NCBI RefSeq assembly: GCF_030295325.1
Contig: NZ_AP027059.1
Span: 2,356,001 to 2,420,000, forward strand
Length of the DNA: 64,000 nt
Origin: Haliovirga abyssi
GTDB taxonomy: Bacteria > Fusobacteriota > Fusobacteriia > Fusobacteriales > Haliovirgaceae
Direction: 5' to 3'
The position numbers and the translations under genes are program-made. This document shows, in pieces, positions 20,411 through 30,015 of the stretch. The number at the start of each line of letters is the position of its first letter. Position 1 is the first letter of the stretch. Under the pieces are notes generated by a model. The model was not told the origin of the DNA, searched no databases, and saw only the letters and a program-made list of their open reading frames with translations.

Positions 20411-21460
20411 CTATAATTGTATTTTTATATTTTCAACACCTCTGTCTTTTATATCTCCAGAAGCGATTTTTTTCAATTGTTCTATTTGCTTTTCATTTCC
20501 CATTACTAAAAGTTCATCCCCATATTCTAAAATTGTCATTGAAAGTGGGTTTAATATCATTTTCTTTTCTTTTTTCATTCCAATTACTATTAAATCAGTT
20601 TTTTGTGGTATTCTTGCATCTTTTAATAATATATTATCTAAATCACTATCTTTACTTATTTTTATTAACTCTAATCTTAAATCTTCTCCGCCTATACTTG
20701 TTACAACATCTAAAAAATTAACTACTCCCGGCTTTAATGCTGTACTTATAATTCTTTGTGCTGCTATTTCTACTGGCGATATTATAAAATCAGCCCCTGC
20801 CTTTTTTAATTTTCTTTCATTATTTTGTTCTACTGCTCTAACAATTACTTTTAATTTTTTATTTAATGATTTTGCTGTTAAACTTAAGAATACATTTTCA
20901 GCATCTGTAGAAAGTACAGCTATTAAGGTTTTAGCCTTTTCTATACCTGCTTCTATTAACACTTCATCTTTTGTAGAATCATCTTTTATAAATAACACTT
21001 TATCTTTGTATTTTGTTTCTAATTCTAAAATTCCTTCATCTTCATTCTCTATTACAACAAACTCTTTACCTAATTTCAGGAATTCTTCTACAATTTTTCT
21101 ACCTGTTTTCCCATATCCACAAATTATATAATGATTTTTCAATTTTGATATCTTTTTTTTCATTTTTACCCCTTTTAAATAATTTTTCAATTCTCCTTCT
21201 ATAAAAAATGAGGTTATTGAACTTAATCCATAAAGAACTAATGTAACTCCACTTAAAATTAGAAACATTGTAAAAATTTTACCTGTATTAGATAATTTAT
21301 GAACCTCTTCAAATCCAACAGTGCTAATAGTTATTACAGTCATATAAAGAGCATCAAATAAACTATATCCCTCTATCACAACATATCCTAAAACTCCTAA
21401 AATAAATATTAATACCAATAATTCTATAAAAATTAATATTTTTTTTAATTCTCTATCCAA
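20411..21460 (-). CDS. Two-helix potassium channel with RCK (TrkA) domain
   Basis: 349 aa. Helix 1 (about 7-29), a pore loop with selectivity filter TVGFEE (47-52), and helix 2 (about 62-88) make a KcsA/MthK-like pore. A cytoplasmic RCK module follows: a Rossmann fold with GYGKTG (115-120), FVVIEN, and a TrkA-C domain in the last 90 residues. The filter has Phe-Glu in place of the usual Tyr-Gly. K+ (or other monovalent cation) conduction with ligand gating by the RCK domain is expected from the family. It lies upstream of the ClC-antiporter-PII group on the same strand. Confidence 0.88.
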   Translation of the reverse strand: MDRELKKILIFIELLVLIFILGVLGYVVIEGYSLFDALYMTVITISTVGFEEVHKLSNTGKIFTMFLILSGVTLVLYGLSSITSFFIEGELKNYLKGVKMKKKISKLKNHYIICGYGKTGRKIVEEFLKLGKEFVVIENEDEGILELETKYKDKVLFIKDDSTKDEVLIEAGIEKAKTLIAVLSTDAENVFLSLTAKSLNKKLKVIVRAVEQNNERKLKKAGADFIISPVEIAAQRIISTALKPGVVNFLDVVTSIGGEDLRLELIKISKDSDLDNILLKDARIPQKTDLIVIGMKKEKKMILNPLSMTILEYGDELLVMGNEKQIEQLKKIASGDIKDRGVENIKIQL

Positions 21461-21564
21461 ATTTTCCCCCTAAATAAAAAATAAGATACGCTTCATCTAA
21501 TAAATAACATAATAACCATATCTTCTTTTCTAACATACACAATTTCCAAATCATCCCTAAGGAT

Positions 21565-21590
21565 AAAACCGGAATATAAATCCCGGTTTT
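21565..21590 (-). terminator. Terminator after the amylase-family gene
   Basis: AAAACCGG (21565-21572) pairs with CCGGTTTT (21583-21590) in a GC-rich stem. It overlaps the last codons of the 21589-24618 gene and precedes the K+ channel transcription unit. Confidence 0.6.
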
Positions 21591-24500
21591 ATATTTTTTT
21601 TAATATTTTTCCTGTTTTTTTATCTAAATTCACTATTATATTTCCTTGAGGCCCAGTTGCTAACTTTTCTGAATTAAGCAAATCTATAAATTTTTCATCT
21701 TGAAAATCTGTTGGTATTACTATATTTTCTTGGTTTTCAAAACTATTATTCAAAATAATTAGAAAATGATTTTCATCATCAAATCTAGAATATGAAATTA
21801 TATCTTTTTCATTATCCCAATATATTTCTTTAAATTCCCCATATATTAAAGTCGAATTTTCTTTTCTAATCTTAATTATTTTTTTATACCAAGAAAAAAA
21901 TTCTTTGTCTGGTTTCACTTTATAATTTTCTTTGCTTTTTACTCCTAAAGTTCCATCTGTTTCATTTTCATAATCAAATTCTTCCCAAAGCATTGGTTTC
22001 CTACAATATGGGTCAGTTGCTCCCCACATACCCACTTCATCGCCATAATAGAGCATTGGAGCACCTATATATGTCATTTGAAATATTGAGATTAACTTTA
22101 ATATATCTTTTGGTTTTATTTCTGATTTTTTCCAATTTATTGTTGTATTTTTATGTGAATTATCTGTTAAATCTGGTCTTTTTGTGTTGTATCCTTTATC
22201 TAGTTGTTTTCCTTCTTCTAAGTCTCTGCCTAATTTATCATTTACTATTCTTGATAATAACCTATCAGTATCGTGTGAGCCGTTTAAATTTTGAGATACT
22301 TGAAGAGACTGTATTGGATACCAGTATCTTTTTTCTTTTAATTCATTAAAAAACTGTTCTGCTGTTAATTTATATGAAGCATTGAATTCTTTACCTTGAT
22401 TTATAAAATATCCAATAGTTGATTTTAGCCATTCATAATTCATTACAGTGTCGTATTTTACTCCATCATTTATATCAGAACGAGCATCTCCCCAAAGTTC
22501 AGCAGTTATATATGCATCTTTTTTTGTGTCTTTTACTACTTTTCTCCATAATTGCCAAAAATATTGATTTTCTACACAATTTGGAACATCTAGTCTAAAA
22601 CCATCTATTCCATCATCTTCCATCCAATTTTCAGAATTTTTTCCATCAGGCCCTAACAACCACTTCTTTGTTATATTAAAAATATATTCCATATACTCTT
22701 TATTGTATGTATTAAATTCTGGTAAATCATTAAATCCTGCCCAACCTGAATAATGCACACTATTTTTATTGTGTAATAAAGTTTTATATGCTTCTTCTTC
22801 TGACATATCATCTTTTATCTCTTTAAATTTTGAAAAATCATGAAATTTATACCATTTTGCATATTTAGAATTAACTCCCTCTGCCATTGCTAATTCAAAA
22901 CTCCAATGATTTTTCCCAGTATGATTAAACACTCCATCAAATATAACTCTTATTCCATTTTTATGCAATTCTTTTATTAAATCAACTGCTATTAAATCTG
23001 ATTCTGTCCATACCCAAGTTTCTGGATTTTCTGTTTCAAAATATCCATTTTTACCCTTGTTTTCTCCCTGGATTTTTACTCTTAAAAGTTTTAATTCACT
23101 CTCTTTTTCATATCCATTTGTTAATATATCTAAATAAGTTTTATTTCCATATCTGTTTTCTTTTGACACTTTTATATTATAATCTTTTCCTGTCATTTTT
23201 ATAGTTCCAAAATCTGGTGAAACATGTCTAAAATCAGATGTTCCATATTTATGATTTGAATCTGCAAAAAATATTGGATTTAACCAAATTGCATTTACTC
23301 CTAGCTCTTTTAAATATGGTATTTTTTCTTTTATACCTTGTAAATCGCCACCATACATTCTTGAATATTTCACAGAGTATCCAACATCTTTTTCCCTTTT
23401 TTCTTCCCATTCTAATTTTGTTTCAAAGTCTGAAGTCCAATTATTTAATTTAAATTCTCCAAATTTATCTGTATATATTCCCCATTTATATTTTTCTATA
23501 TCATCACTTCTTTTATTTGGAGCAATAAAATTTTCTGGTCCAAATTCATTATACAATGGGTCATTTTCTTTATTTCCGTTATAGAATCTTTCAGGAAAAA
23601 TATTATACCAAATTGCTTCTTTTGCCCATTTAGGTACGTCAAAAATTGGAAATTCTCCTGTGGCATAATCAACTTCAAAAAAATCTATTGTATCATATAC
23701 TAATCCTTTTGGAGTATAATAAGCAATTTTATTTCCATCTTTTAATTCAAAATAGTATTTGAATTTTTCAGAATTAATTCTAAATTTAATTATTCTTTTA
23801 AAGTAATCAAATTGATACCCTTTACTGTTTATTCTTTCTAATTCATATACCTCTTCTATACCATCTTCTTCTAATAAGTGCAGAAATATTTTTTCTACAT
23901 CATTTTCTTGTGTTCTTATACTAAATTCTATATCATCCTCTACTTTATTTAAATAATCTAATTTATGCGGAATATGAACTATTGCTTTTATTTTATTATT
24001 CTTATCAATTGCATCATACACAAATTTTCCATTTCCTATTTCACCTTTTGGAAATAAACTACCTATTTCTCCAACTATTAATTTTAGATTATTGTCAAAT
24101 GGAACCCAATCTCCATCTATTACTAATTTGTATTCATAAACTCCTTCATCTAATGCAAGATAAGTTTCAAATATAGAATTAGATATTTTTGTTAAAACAG
24201 TTGTATGAATATTCCAGCCATTAAAATTTGATGGCATTTCTACTTTTTTAGGATTCTCATATCCATATCTTTTTGTATCTATTACAAACTTAGTAAACCT
24301 CATTTTTTTTAAAGAAACTTTACTGTTTTTTATATCAAATATAATTAATATATCATCGCCTGATTTTATTCCACCAACAGGCTTTTTTTGCTCCAACTTT
24401 GAGGTATATGCTTCAAAAATTTTAGAAAATGGTGCTGTGTGCGAAAAAGTAATATTACATTTTTCGTTAGATTCTTTTTTTATAATTTCAAAACTGTATG

Positions 24501-24618
24501 CTCCATCTGTTTCTACATTATGCCATTTTCCTATATAAATTCCATTATTTATTTTTTCTAAATTTATCTCTTTATATAATTTTTTTTCTGATGTAAAAAC
24601 CCTCAAAATCCTATTCAT
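21589..24618 (-). CDS. Long GH13 alpha-amylase-family enzyme (neopullulanase/cyclomaltodextrinase-like)
   Basis: 1009 aa with no signal peptide, so cytoplasmic. The N-terminal 320 residues are beta-rich and include a CBM48/AMPK-like glycogen-binding module at about 125-180 (SNFNGWN, YEYKLVIDGDWVPFDN). A GH13 barrel follows from about 330: AIWYNIFPERFYNG, GGDLQGIKEKIPYLKELGVNAIWLNPIF split over 423-450, and DGVFNHTG (561-568). The nucleophile is D677 (GFRLDVPN), the acid/base E707 (ITAELWGD) and the third carboxylate D783 (GSHDTDR). All three are intact. It is longer than the 600-aa family average because of the N-terminal extension and an insertion before DGVFNHTG. Likely role: degradation of internal or imported maltodextrin/glycogen. 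Confidence 0.88.
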   Translation of the reverse strand: MNRILRVFTSEKKLYKEINLEKINNGIYIGKWHNVETDGAYSFEIIKKESNEKCNITFSHTAPFSKIFEAYTSKLEQKKPVGGIKSGDDILIIFDIKNSKVSLKKMRFTKFVIDTKRYGYENPKKVEMPSNFNGWNIHTTVLTKISNSIFETYLALDEGVYEYKLVIDGDWVPFDNNLKLIVGEIGSLFPKGEIGNGKFVYDAIDKNNKIKAIVHIPHKLDYLNKVEDDIEFSIRTQENDVEKIFLHLLEEDGIEEVYELERINSKGYQFDYFKRIIKFRINSEKFKYYFELKDGNKIAYYTPKGLVYDTIDFFEVDYATGEFPIFDVPKWAKEAIWYNIFPERFYNGNKENDPLYNEFGPENFIAPNKRSDDIEKYKWGIYTDKFGEFKLNNWTSDFETKLEWEEKREKDVGYSVKYSRMYGGDLQGIKEKIPYLKELGVNAIWLNPIFFADSNHKYGTSDFRHVSPDFGTIKMTGKDYNIKVSKENRYGNKTYLDILTNGYEKESELKLLRVKIQGENKGKNGYFETENPETWVWTESDLIAVDLIKELHKNGIRVIFDGVFNHTGKNHWSFELAMAEGVNSKYAKWYKFHDFSKFKEIKDDMSEEEAYKTLLHNKNSVHYSGWAGFNDLPEFNTYNKEYMEYIFNITKKWLLGPDGKNSENWMEDDGIDGFRLDVPNCVENQYFWQLWRKVVKDTKKDAYITAELWGDARSDINDGVKYDTVMNYEWLKSTIGYFINQGKEFNASYKLTAEQFFNELKEKRYWYPIQSLQVSQNLNGSHDTDRLLSRIVNDKLGRDLEEGKQLDKGYNTKRPDLTDNSHKNTTINWKKSEIKPKDILKLISIFQMTYIGAPMLYYGDEVGMWGATDPYCRKPMLWEEFDYENETDGTLGVKSKENYKVKPDKEFFSWYKKIIKIRKENSTLIYGEFKEIYWDNEKDIISYSRFDDENHFLIILNNSFENQENIVIPTDFQDEKFIDLLNSEKLATGPQGNIIVNLDKKTGKILKKI

Positions 24619-24625
24619 TTTATAA

Positions 24626-25093
24626 TTATATCTCCTTTAATAAATTAACTAATTCTATTGCTGTCATAGCTGCATCTACACCTTTATTTCCTGCTTTTGT
24701 TCCTGCTCTTTCTATTGCTTGTTCTATAGTATCTGTAGTTAATACTCCAAATATTATAGGAACTCCTGTTTTTAATCCTACACTTGCAACTCCTTTTGAT
24801 ACTTCTGAAGAAACAAAGTCAAAATGTGGTGTAGCACCTCTTATTACAGCTCCCAATGTTATAACAGCATGATATTTTGTAGATTCTGCCATTTTTTGAG
24901 CAACTAAAGGTATTTCAAATGCTCCTGGAACCCAAACTATATCTATTGTTTCTTCTGATACTCCATGTCTTTTTAATGTGTCTAATGCTCCTGATAAAAG
25001 TTTTGATGTTATAAATTCATTAAATCTAGCTACCACTATTCCTATTTTTATATTTCCACCTGTTTCAAATAAATTTCCTTCAATTATTCTCAT
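24626..25093 (-). CDS. ribH: 6,7-dimethyl-8-ribityllumazine synthase
   Basis: 155 aa, the normal length. [37 protein letters not shown] (with the catalytic His of this motif) and [24 protein letters not shown] are the signatures of lumazine synthase, the penultimate riboflavin step, which condenses the pyrimidine and butanone phosphate precursors in a self-assembling shell. No other rib gene and no FMN riboswitch is seen around it, so the rest of the pathway must lie elsewhere. It starts 7 nt before the amylase gene follows. Confidence 0.97.
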   Translation of the reverse strand: MRIIEGNLFETGGNIKIGIVVARFNEFITSKLLSGALDTLKRHGVSEETIDIVWVPGAFEIPLVAQKMAESTKYHAVITLGAVIRGATPHFDFVSSEVSKGVASVGLKTGVPIIFGVLTTDTIEQAIERAGTKAGNKGVDAAMTAIELVNLLKEI

Positions 25094-25170
25094 TTTTTAT
25101 TCCTCCTCATTATGTTTTGTGTTTTTGTATAAGCAGTTAATTAATTCTAAAAAACAAATAATAAACTATC

Positions 25171-26202
25171 CTAAGGCAAATATCCTATTAAATTTAAACC
25201 TTCCATCTCATTAAATCCAGCCATAATATTAAAATTTTGTATTGCTTGTCCTGAAGCTCCTTTTGTTATATTATCTATTGCTGAAGTTACTATTATTCTG
25301 TTTGTTCTTTTATCCAATTTTACTGCTATATCTATAAAATTGCTTCCTCTTACATTTTTAGTCTGTACTACTTCTACTATTCTTACAAACTTTTCATTTT
25401 TATAAAAAGTTTTGTATAGTTCAACTATCTCTTCTTCAGTTTGTTCTGATATTAAATTTGAATATATTGTACTTAACATCCCTCTTGTCATGGGTATTAA
25501 ATGTGGTGTGAAACTTATTATTATATCTTTTTTTGCTAATTTTGATAACTCTTGCTCAATTTCAGGAGTATGTCTATGTGATGCTATTCCATAAGCTTTA
25601 AAATTTTCATTTGTTTCTGAAAAATGCGTTGTAGCTGTACATTTTTTCCCTGCTCCAGAAACTCCTGATTTTGAATCAGATATTATTGTATTTATATCTA
25701 TTAATTTTTCTGATAACAGTGGAGCTAGTCCCAATATCACTGTTGTTGGATAACAACCTGGATTGGCTACTAATCTTGCTTTTTTTATCTTTTCTCTATT
25801 TAATTCTGGTAATCCATATACAGCTTCTTCTAAATATTCTTTTGCCACATGATTTTCTTTATACCACTGCTCATAAACTTCAAAATCATCTATTCTAAAA
25901 TCTGCGCTTAAATCTATAACCTTTTTTCCCATTTTTAATAGCATTGGAACATATTCCATTGCTGCTTTATGTGGCACAGCTAAAAATATATACTCACTAT
26001 CTTTTAATTCAACTTCTAAATTTGAAACTCCTATAAACTCTTTTTCAAATATATTTTTTAAATTTTGGAAAAGTTCACTTACTTTTTTTCCTTTATTACT
26101 TTCTGAAACTATTTTGTCAATTTCTACTTTTGGATGATTTAATAATATTCTTATTAATTCAATTCCTGTATATCCTGATCCACCAACTATCGAAACTTTC
26201 AT
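25171..26202 (-). CDS. argC: N-acetyl-gamma-glutamyl-phosphate reductase
   Basis: 343 aa. The N-terminal NAD(P)-binding GGSGYTGIELIRIL, the catalytic cysteine in NPGCYPTTVILGL, SGAGKK, HRHTPEIEQEL and the C-terminal KGASGQAIQNFNIM leave little doubt. It catalyses the third step of arginine (ornithine) synthesis. No argB, argJ or argD is adjacent, and no arginine operator was found by eye. The gene lies 23 nt downstream of the GGDEF gene. Confidence 0.97.
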   Translation of the reverse strand: MKVSIVGGSGYTGIELIRILLNHPKVEIDKIVSESNKGKKVSELFQNLKNIFEKEFIGVSNLEVELKDSEYIFLAVPHKAAMEYVPMLLKMGKKVIDLSADFRIDDFEVYEQWYKENHVAKEYLEEAVYGLPELNREKIKKARLVANPGCYPTTVILGLAPLLSEKLIDINTIISDSKSGVSGAGKKCTATTHFSETNENFKAYGIASHRHTPEIEQELSKLAKKDIIISFTPHLIPMTRGMLSTIYSNLISEQTEEEIVELYKTFYKNEKFVRIVEVVQTKNVRGSNFIDIAVKLDKRTNRIIVTSAIDNITKGASGQAIQNFNIMAGFNEMEGLNLIGYLP

Positions 26203-26225
26203 ATTTATTTTTCCTTTCTAATTTT

Positions 26226-27509
26226 TTAAAACTCTACAATTGTATTTTTCCCTAAAATTTTTGCTTTATACATTCTTTGTTCTAATAATATTTTCATTTC
26301 TCTTATTGTTTTTACACTGTCAATTGGGATAGCAATTACTCCTGCACTAAAAGTTAATTTCACTTTATCATTTTTTACATTAAATTCTATATTAGAAAAC
26401 TCATCTTTTATATTTTCTAATATCTCTTTTGAAATATATTTCCCTCTATTTTCTAATATAATTATAAAGTTATTTCCTCCATACCTTCCTATAAAATCTT
26501 TTTTTTCTAACTTACTTTTTATAAACTTAACAGCCTTAACTAATACAATATCTCCATTTAGACTTCCATAAAGTTCATTTATTTTTTTAAAATTATCTAA
26601 ATCCAATTGAATTATCGTATAAAGAATCTGCTTTTCTTTACTATCTGCTAATACTTTTTTTATTTTTTTATCCACATAATTTTTAGATGGTATATCTAGC
26701 AAATCATCATATAGACTTTTATTATAATAATTTAAATTTGAAATCGCTAATCCTAATACAGTTCCATAATTTCCTAAATTTTCTACATCTCGTTTAGTAT
26801 AATTTTTAATATTATCCTCTATACTTATTATTCCAATAACCTCATCTCCACTTTTTATTGGAACTGATATAAATCTATTTAAAGAATCAATATAATTATT
26901 AAATCTTTTATCTCTTGAAGCTATATTACTATAAATATTATTTCCATTTAAAATGTAATTCAAAAGGGAGCTTTCATTTTTTAAATTTTTTTCTAACAAT
27001 TCCTTATTGATATTATTTTCTGTTGAAATAATCTTTTGTATAACTTTATCTTTTTTGATTAAAATTATACTACAATTTTTAGATTCAAATTTATCTTTTG
27101 TATATTTTACAATCTCATCTAAAAATTTATCAAGATTATCTCTTTCATAAGAAATTTCCATTATATTTTTATAAAGTCTAGAAACTAATATCTCTTTTTT
27201 TAATTTACTAAATATAAACCCCATAAGTAAAGTATATATAGAGAAAAATATTTGGAAAATTCCTATTAATATAACCTCGTGATTAAAACCATATTTTTTT
27301 AAATTTTCTAAAAAAAAGTATGTAATTGTAAAATTTAAAAATAGTGTTGTAAATATGGATAAATCAAATTCAAAATAACTTATTATTGTAATTGGAATTA
27401 AAAATAGACTCATCAAATAAACTATTGGAATATTATATATGATTTTGACAAATAACATTATTAAAATCACAACAAAATTTATTATTATTATACTATTTTC
27501 CTTTTTCAT
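26226..27509 (-). CDS. Membrane GAF-GGDEF protein with degenerate active site
   Basis: 427 aa. Five or six N-terminal membrane helices (about 5-110) are followed by a GAF sensor domain (about 125-245) and a diguanylate-cyclase fold (about 260-427). The GGDEF signature reads GGNNF (344-348), losing the two acidic residues used for metal and catalysis, although the LDLDNFKKINELYG segment is kept. It is probably inactive as a cyclase and may act as a GTP or c-di-GMP-related sensor; this is inference. A PilZ protein at 56135 shows that c-di-GMP signalling exists in this organism. Confidence 0.85.
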   Translation of the reverse strand: MKKENSIIIINFVVILIMLFVKIIYNIPIVYLMSLFLIPITIISYFEFDLSIFTTLFLNFTITYFFLENLKKYGFNHEVILIGIFQIFFSIYTLLMGFIFSKLKKEILVSRLYKNIMEISYERDNLDKFLDEIVKYTKDKFESKNCSIILIKKDKVIQKIISTENNINKELLEKNLKNESSLLNYILNGNNIYSNIASRDKRFNNYIDSLNRFISVPIKSGDEVIGIISIEDNIKNYTKRDVENLGNYGTVLGLAISNLNYYNKSLYDDLLDIPSKNYVDKKIKKVLADSKEKQILYTIIQLDLDNFKKINELYGSLNGDIVLVKAVKFIKSKLEKKDFIGRYGGNNFIIILENRGKYISKEILENIKDEFSNIEFNVKNDKVKLTFSAGVIAIPIDSVKTIREMKILLEQRMYKAKILGKNTIVEF

Positions 27510-27517
27510 ATCATCAC

Positions 27518-28141
27518 CTATTTTTTCTCTCTTTTTCTTAACTCCTCCTCAACTTCTGAAGGTTTAATATCAAAATATGCTAACAGTACCAATGAATGGT
27601 ACACAAGGTCCGACATTTCATAAATTACCTCTGCTTTATCTTCATTTTTAGCACCTATTATCACTTCTGCTGATTCTTCGCCTACTTTTTTTAATATTTT
27701 ATCTAATCCTTGTTCAAACAAATAAGTAGTATATGATCCTTCTACTGGATTTGATTTTCTATTTATTAATAAACTATATAAAGCGTTTACAACACTCTCT
27801 TTTTCTACTTTTTCAAATTCTTTTAATTTTCTATAAAAACAGCTTCTATTTCCTGTATGACAAGCTACATTTCCTACTTGTTCAACTTTTATCAAAAGTG
27901 TATCTCCATCACAATCATAAAACATCTCTTTTACATTTTGAATATGTCCTGATGTTTCTCCTTTTACCCATAATTTTTGCCTACTTCTACTAAAATAAGT
28001 AGCTTTTCCTGTTTCTAATGTTAATTTTAACGATTCTTTATTCATATACGCCATCATAAGTACTTCGTTGTCTTTATAATCCTGCACTATTGTAGGTATA
28101 AGACCTTTTTCATCAAATTTTAATTCTTCCCAATTTATCAT
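27518..28141 (-). CDS. hisI: Bifunctional phosphoribosyl-AMP cyclohydrolase/phosphoribosyl-ATP pyrophosphatase
   Basis: 207 aa, HisIE fusion. The N-terminal half carries cyclohydrolase motifs ([41 protein letters not shown], with the zinc/magnesium Cys and Asp). The C-terminal half (about 118-207) is the pyrophosphatase domain ([19 protein letters not shown]). Together they catalyse steps 2 and 3 of histidine synthesis. It follows hisF by 45 nt; hisA is found separately at 55362. Confidence 0.96.
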   Translation of the reverse strand: MINWEELKFDEKGLIPTIVQDYKDNEVLMMAYMNKESLKLTLETGKATYFSRSRQKLWVKGETSGHIQNVKEMFYDCDGDTLLIKVEQVGNVACHTGNRSCFYRKLKEFEKVEKESVVNALYSLLINRKSNPVEGSYTTYLFEQGLDKILKKVGEESAEVIIGAKNEDKAEVIYEMSDLVYHSLVLLAYFDIKPSEVEEELRKREKK

Positions 28142-28186
28142 ATTAAAACCTCCTAAAATTATTTATAATTTAATTTATGATTTAAC

Positions 28187-28942
28187 TTATAATCTAACTT
28201 CTATCCCTTTTTCTTTTAAATATTGTTTTGCTTCTTTTATTGTATATTCTTTAAAATGAAATATTGATGCTGCAAGTGCTGCATCAGCTTTTCCTAATGT
28301 AAATCCTTCATATATATGTTCTAAATTTCCCACTCCACCTGATGCTATTACTGGTATATTTACACTTTCAGATATCATTTTAGTAAGTTCTAAGTCATAT
28401 CCATCTTTAGTCCCATCTTTATCCATAGATGTAAGTAGTATCTCACCTGCGCCTAATTTTTCTACTGTTTTTGCCCATTCTAATACGTTTATTCCTGTTG
28501 GTGTTCTGCCACCATGTAAAAATATTTCCCAAAATTCTCCATTATTTTTAGCATCCATTGCTACAACTATACATTGACTTCCAAAAATTTTTGCTCCTTC
28601 TGATATCAAATCAGGAGTATTTACTGCAGCTGTATTTATAGCTATTTTATCTGCTCCAGCACTTATTATTGCTCTTATATCATCTACTGTTTTTATTCCT
28701 CCGCCAACTGTAAATGGAATAAAGACTGCTTCTGCTACTTTTTTTACCATCTCTACAACTGTTTTTCTCCTGTCAGATGAAGCTGTTATATCTAAAAATA
28801 CTAATTCGTCTGCTCCTTCACTATTATATATCTTTGCTATTTCAACTGGATCCCCTGCATCTTTTAATCCTAAAAAATTTATACCTTTTACAACTCTTCC
28901 ATCTTTCACATCAAGACACGGAATTATTCTTTTGGCTAACAT
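28187..28942 (-). CDS. hisF: Imidazole glycerol phosphate synthase subunit HisF
   Basis: 251 aa TIM barrel. It starts [20 protein letters not shown] with the first catalytic Asp, and has VDD-type phosphate sites (VGGGIKT, ASGGVG) and the second Asp in [12 protein letters not shown]. The cyclase half of step 5 of histidine synthesis; its glutaminase partner HisH is not in the window. It is adjacent to hisI on the same strand. Confidence 0.97.
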   Translation of the reverse strand: MLAKRIIPCLDVKDGRVVKGINFLGLKDAGDPVEIAKIYNSEGADELVFLDITASSDRRKTVVEMVKKVAEAVFIPFTVGGGIKTVDDIRAIISAGADKIAINTAAVNTPDLISEGAKIFGSQCIVVAMDAKNNGEFWEIFLHGGRTPTGINVLEWAKTVEKLGAGEILLTSMDKDGTKDGYDLELTKMISESVNIPVIASGGVGNLEHIYEGFTLGKADAALAASIFHFKEYTIKEAKQYLKEKGIEVRL

Positions 28943-28961
28943 TTTTACCCATCTCCTAACT

Positions 28962-29840
28962 TTAAAAATATGTTAATAAATATACTGAAAATATTGAACT
29001 TCTTATTAAAACATTTATAACTATACTTTTATTATATTTTATATAAATATGTGAAAATGCAATACTCAATCCAAATAGTAGTAAAGAAGCTGGAATTAAT
29101 CTATATATCATATCTGTCGTTAGCTCTGGAACAAGAAATACTTTAAGTGTAAATAAAATAGATGTTAAAAAATATGCTAATCTATAATTAATTCCATTTT
29201 TTATTAAATCTTCTAATAATAATTTTCTAAAAAAAAGTTCTTCGCCTACAGAATAAAAAACAGACATAATTACAATGCCAATAATAACCTTTATATTTCC
29301 AGTTATATAAATTTTAAATCCAATTAAATTTTGATAAGCTATATAATTTATAATAAAAAATCCACCTGCCAATATTCCCCTAAATATTTGTTGAGAAAAC
29401 ATCGTTAAGATTTTTAAATTTATATTTTTTAATTTTTCTAAATTAACAATAATTATTGGAATAATATAGAATAATAAAATTAGTAAATTTACATTCCCAT
29501 AAGAATTAAAATATTGTAACTCTCTATTATATATAAATCCATTAAAAATATTTTCTAATATTAACATCATTAATAAAACAACTAATATACTAAAGCTTAT
29601 TTGTAATCTTTTTTCTTTTTTGGAATAAAAAGCGTATATTAAATAATACCCACCGAAAACAAAAACATCTATAAAACTATTTTTTAAATATATATTATCT
29701 TTAAAAAAAAATCTAATTAATCCTTCAATTCCAACTATAACAAAAGCAAAAAATAATATCATAAAATTTTCTTTATTAAAAAAGCTTTTTAAATAAAGTA
29801 ATTTATTATTTTTTTTTAATATTAAACTTTCTATATTCAT
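28962..29840 (-). CDS. CPBP-family membrane protein with degenerate histidine motifs
   Basis: 292 aa, about eight membrane helices. [15 protein letters not shown] gives the EExxxR motif (E200, E201, R205) of CPBP/CAAX-protease-like intramembrane glutamic peptidases. The later FxxxH and HxxxN motifs expected about 30 and 70 residues downstream are not evident; the only nearby histidine is H264 in AFSHIYIKY. It is either a divergent protease or an inactive relative. It lies 19 nt upstream of hisF, and its own upstream region carries two copies of the terminal-inverted-repeat element. Confidence 0.75.
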   Translation of the reverse strand: MNIESLILKKNNKLLYLKSFFNKENFMILFFAFVIVGIEGLIRFFFKDNIYLKNSFIDVFVFGGYYLIYAFYSKKEKRLQISFSILVVLLMMLILENIFNGFIYNRELQYFNSYGNVNLLILLFYIIPIIIVNLEKLKNINLKILTMFSQQIFRGILAGGFFIINYIAYQNLIGFKIYITGNIKVIIGIVIMSVFYSVGEELFFRKLLLEDLIKNGINYRLAYFLTSILFTLKVFLVPELTTDMIYRLIPASLLLFGLSIAFSHIYIKYNKSIVINVLIRSSIFSVYLLTYF

Positions 29841-29860
29841 AATAAAAGCTCCTTTTTTTT

Positions 29861-29927
29861 AACAGCTTAAAAACTCTTCATCTATTTTATAATAAAATTT
29901 TAGAACAATATTTTTTAAACATTCTTT
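29861..29927. repeat. Short copy (A) of a dispersed terminal-inverted-repeat element
   Basis: It begins CAGCTTAAAAA and ends TTTTTTAAACATTCTTT. It shares a TAAAATTTTAGAACAATATT stretch with the matching part of copy D (TAAAATTAGAGCAAGTTG) and looks like a version with its centre deleted. It is directly followed by copy B. Confidence 0.5.
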
Positions 29928-30015
29928 AGGAATGGCTTAAAAATAACATTCCTATTTTGTTTTAAAATACGCAGTGATTCAAGCGTTTTTATAACAAAAT
30001 TTTAAACATTCTTTA
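29928..30015. repeat. Copy B of the dispersed terminal-inverted-repeat element
   Basis: It starts AGGAATGGCTTAAAAA and ends TTTTAAACATTCTTT, ends that pair as imperfect inverted repeats. The last bases overlap the final codons (Leu-Lys-Asn-Val-stop) of the glycosyltransferase gene. Confidence 0.6.
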
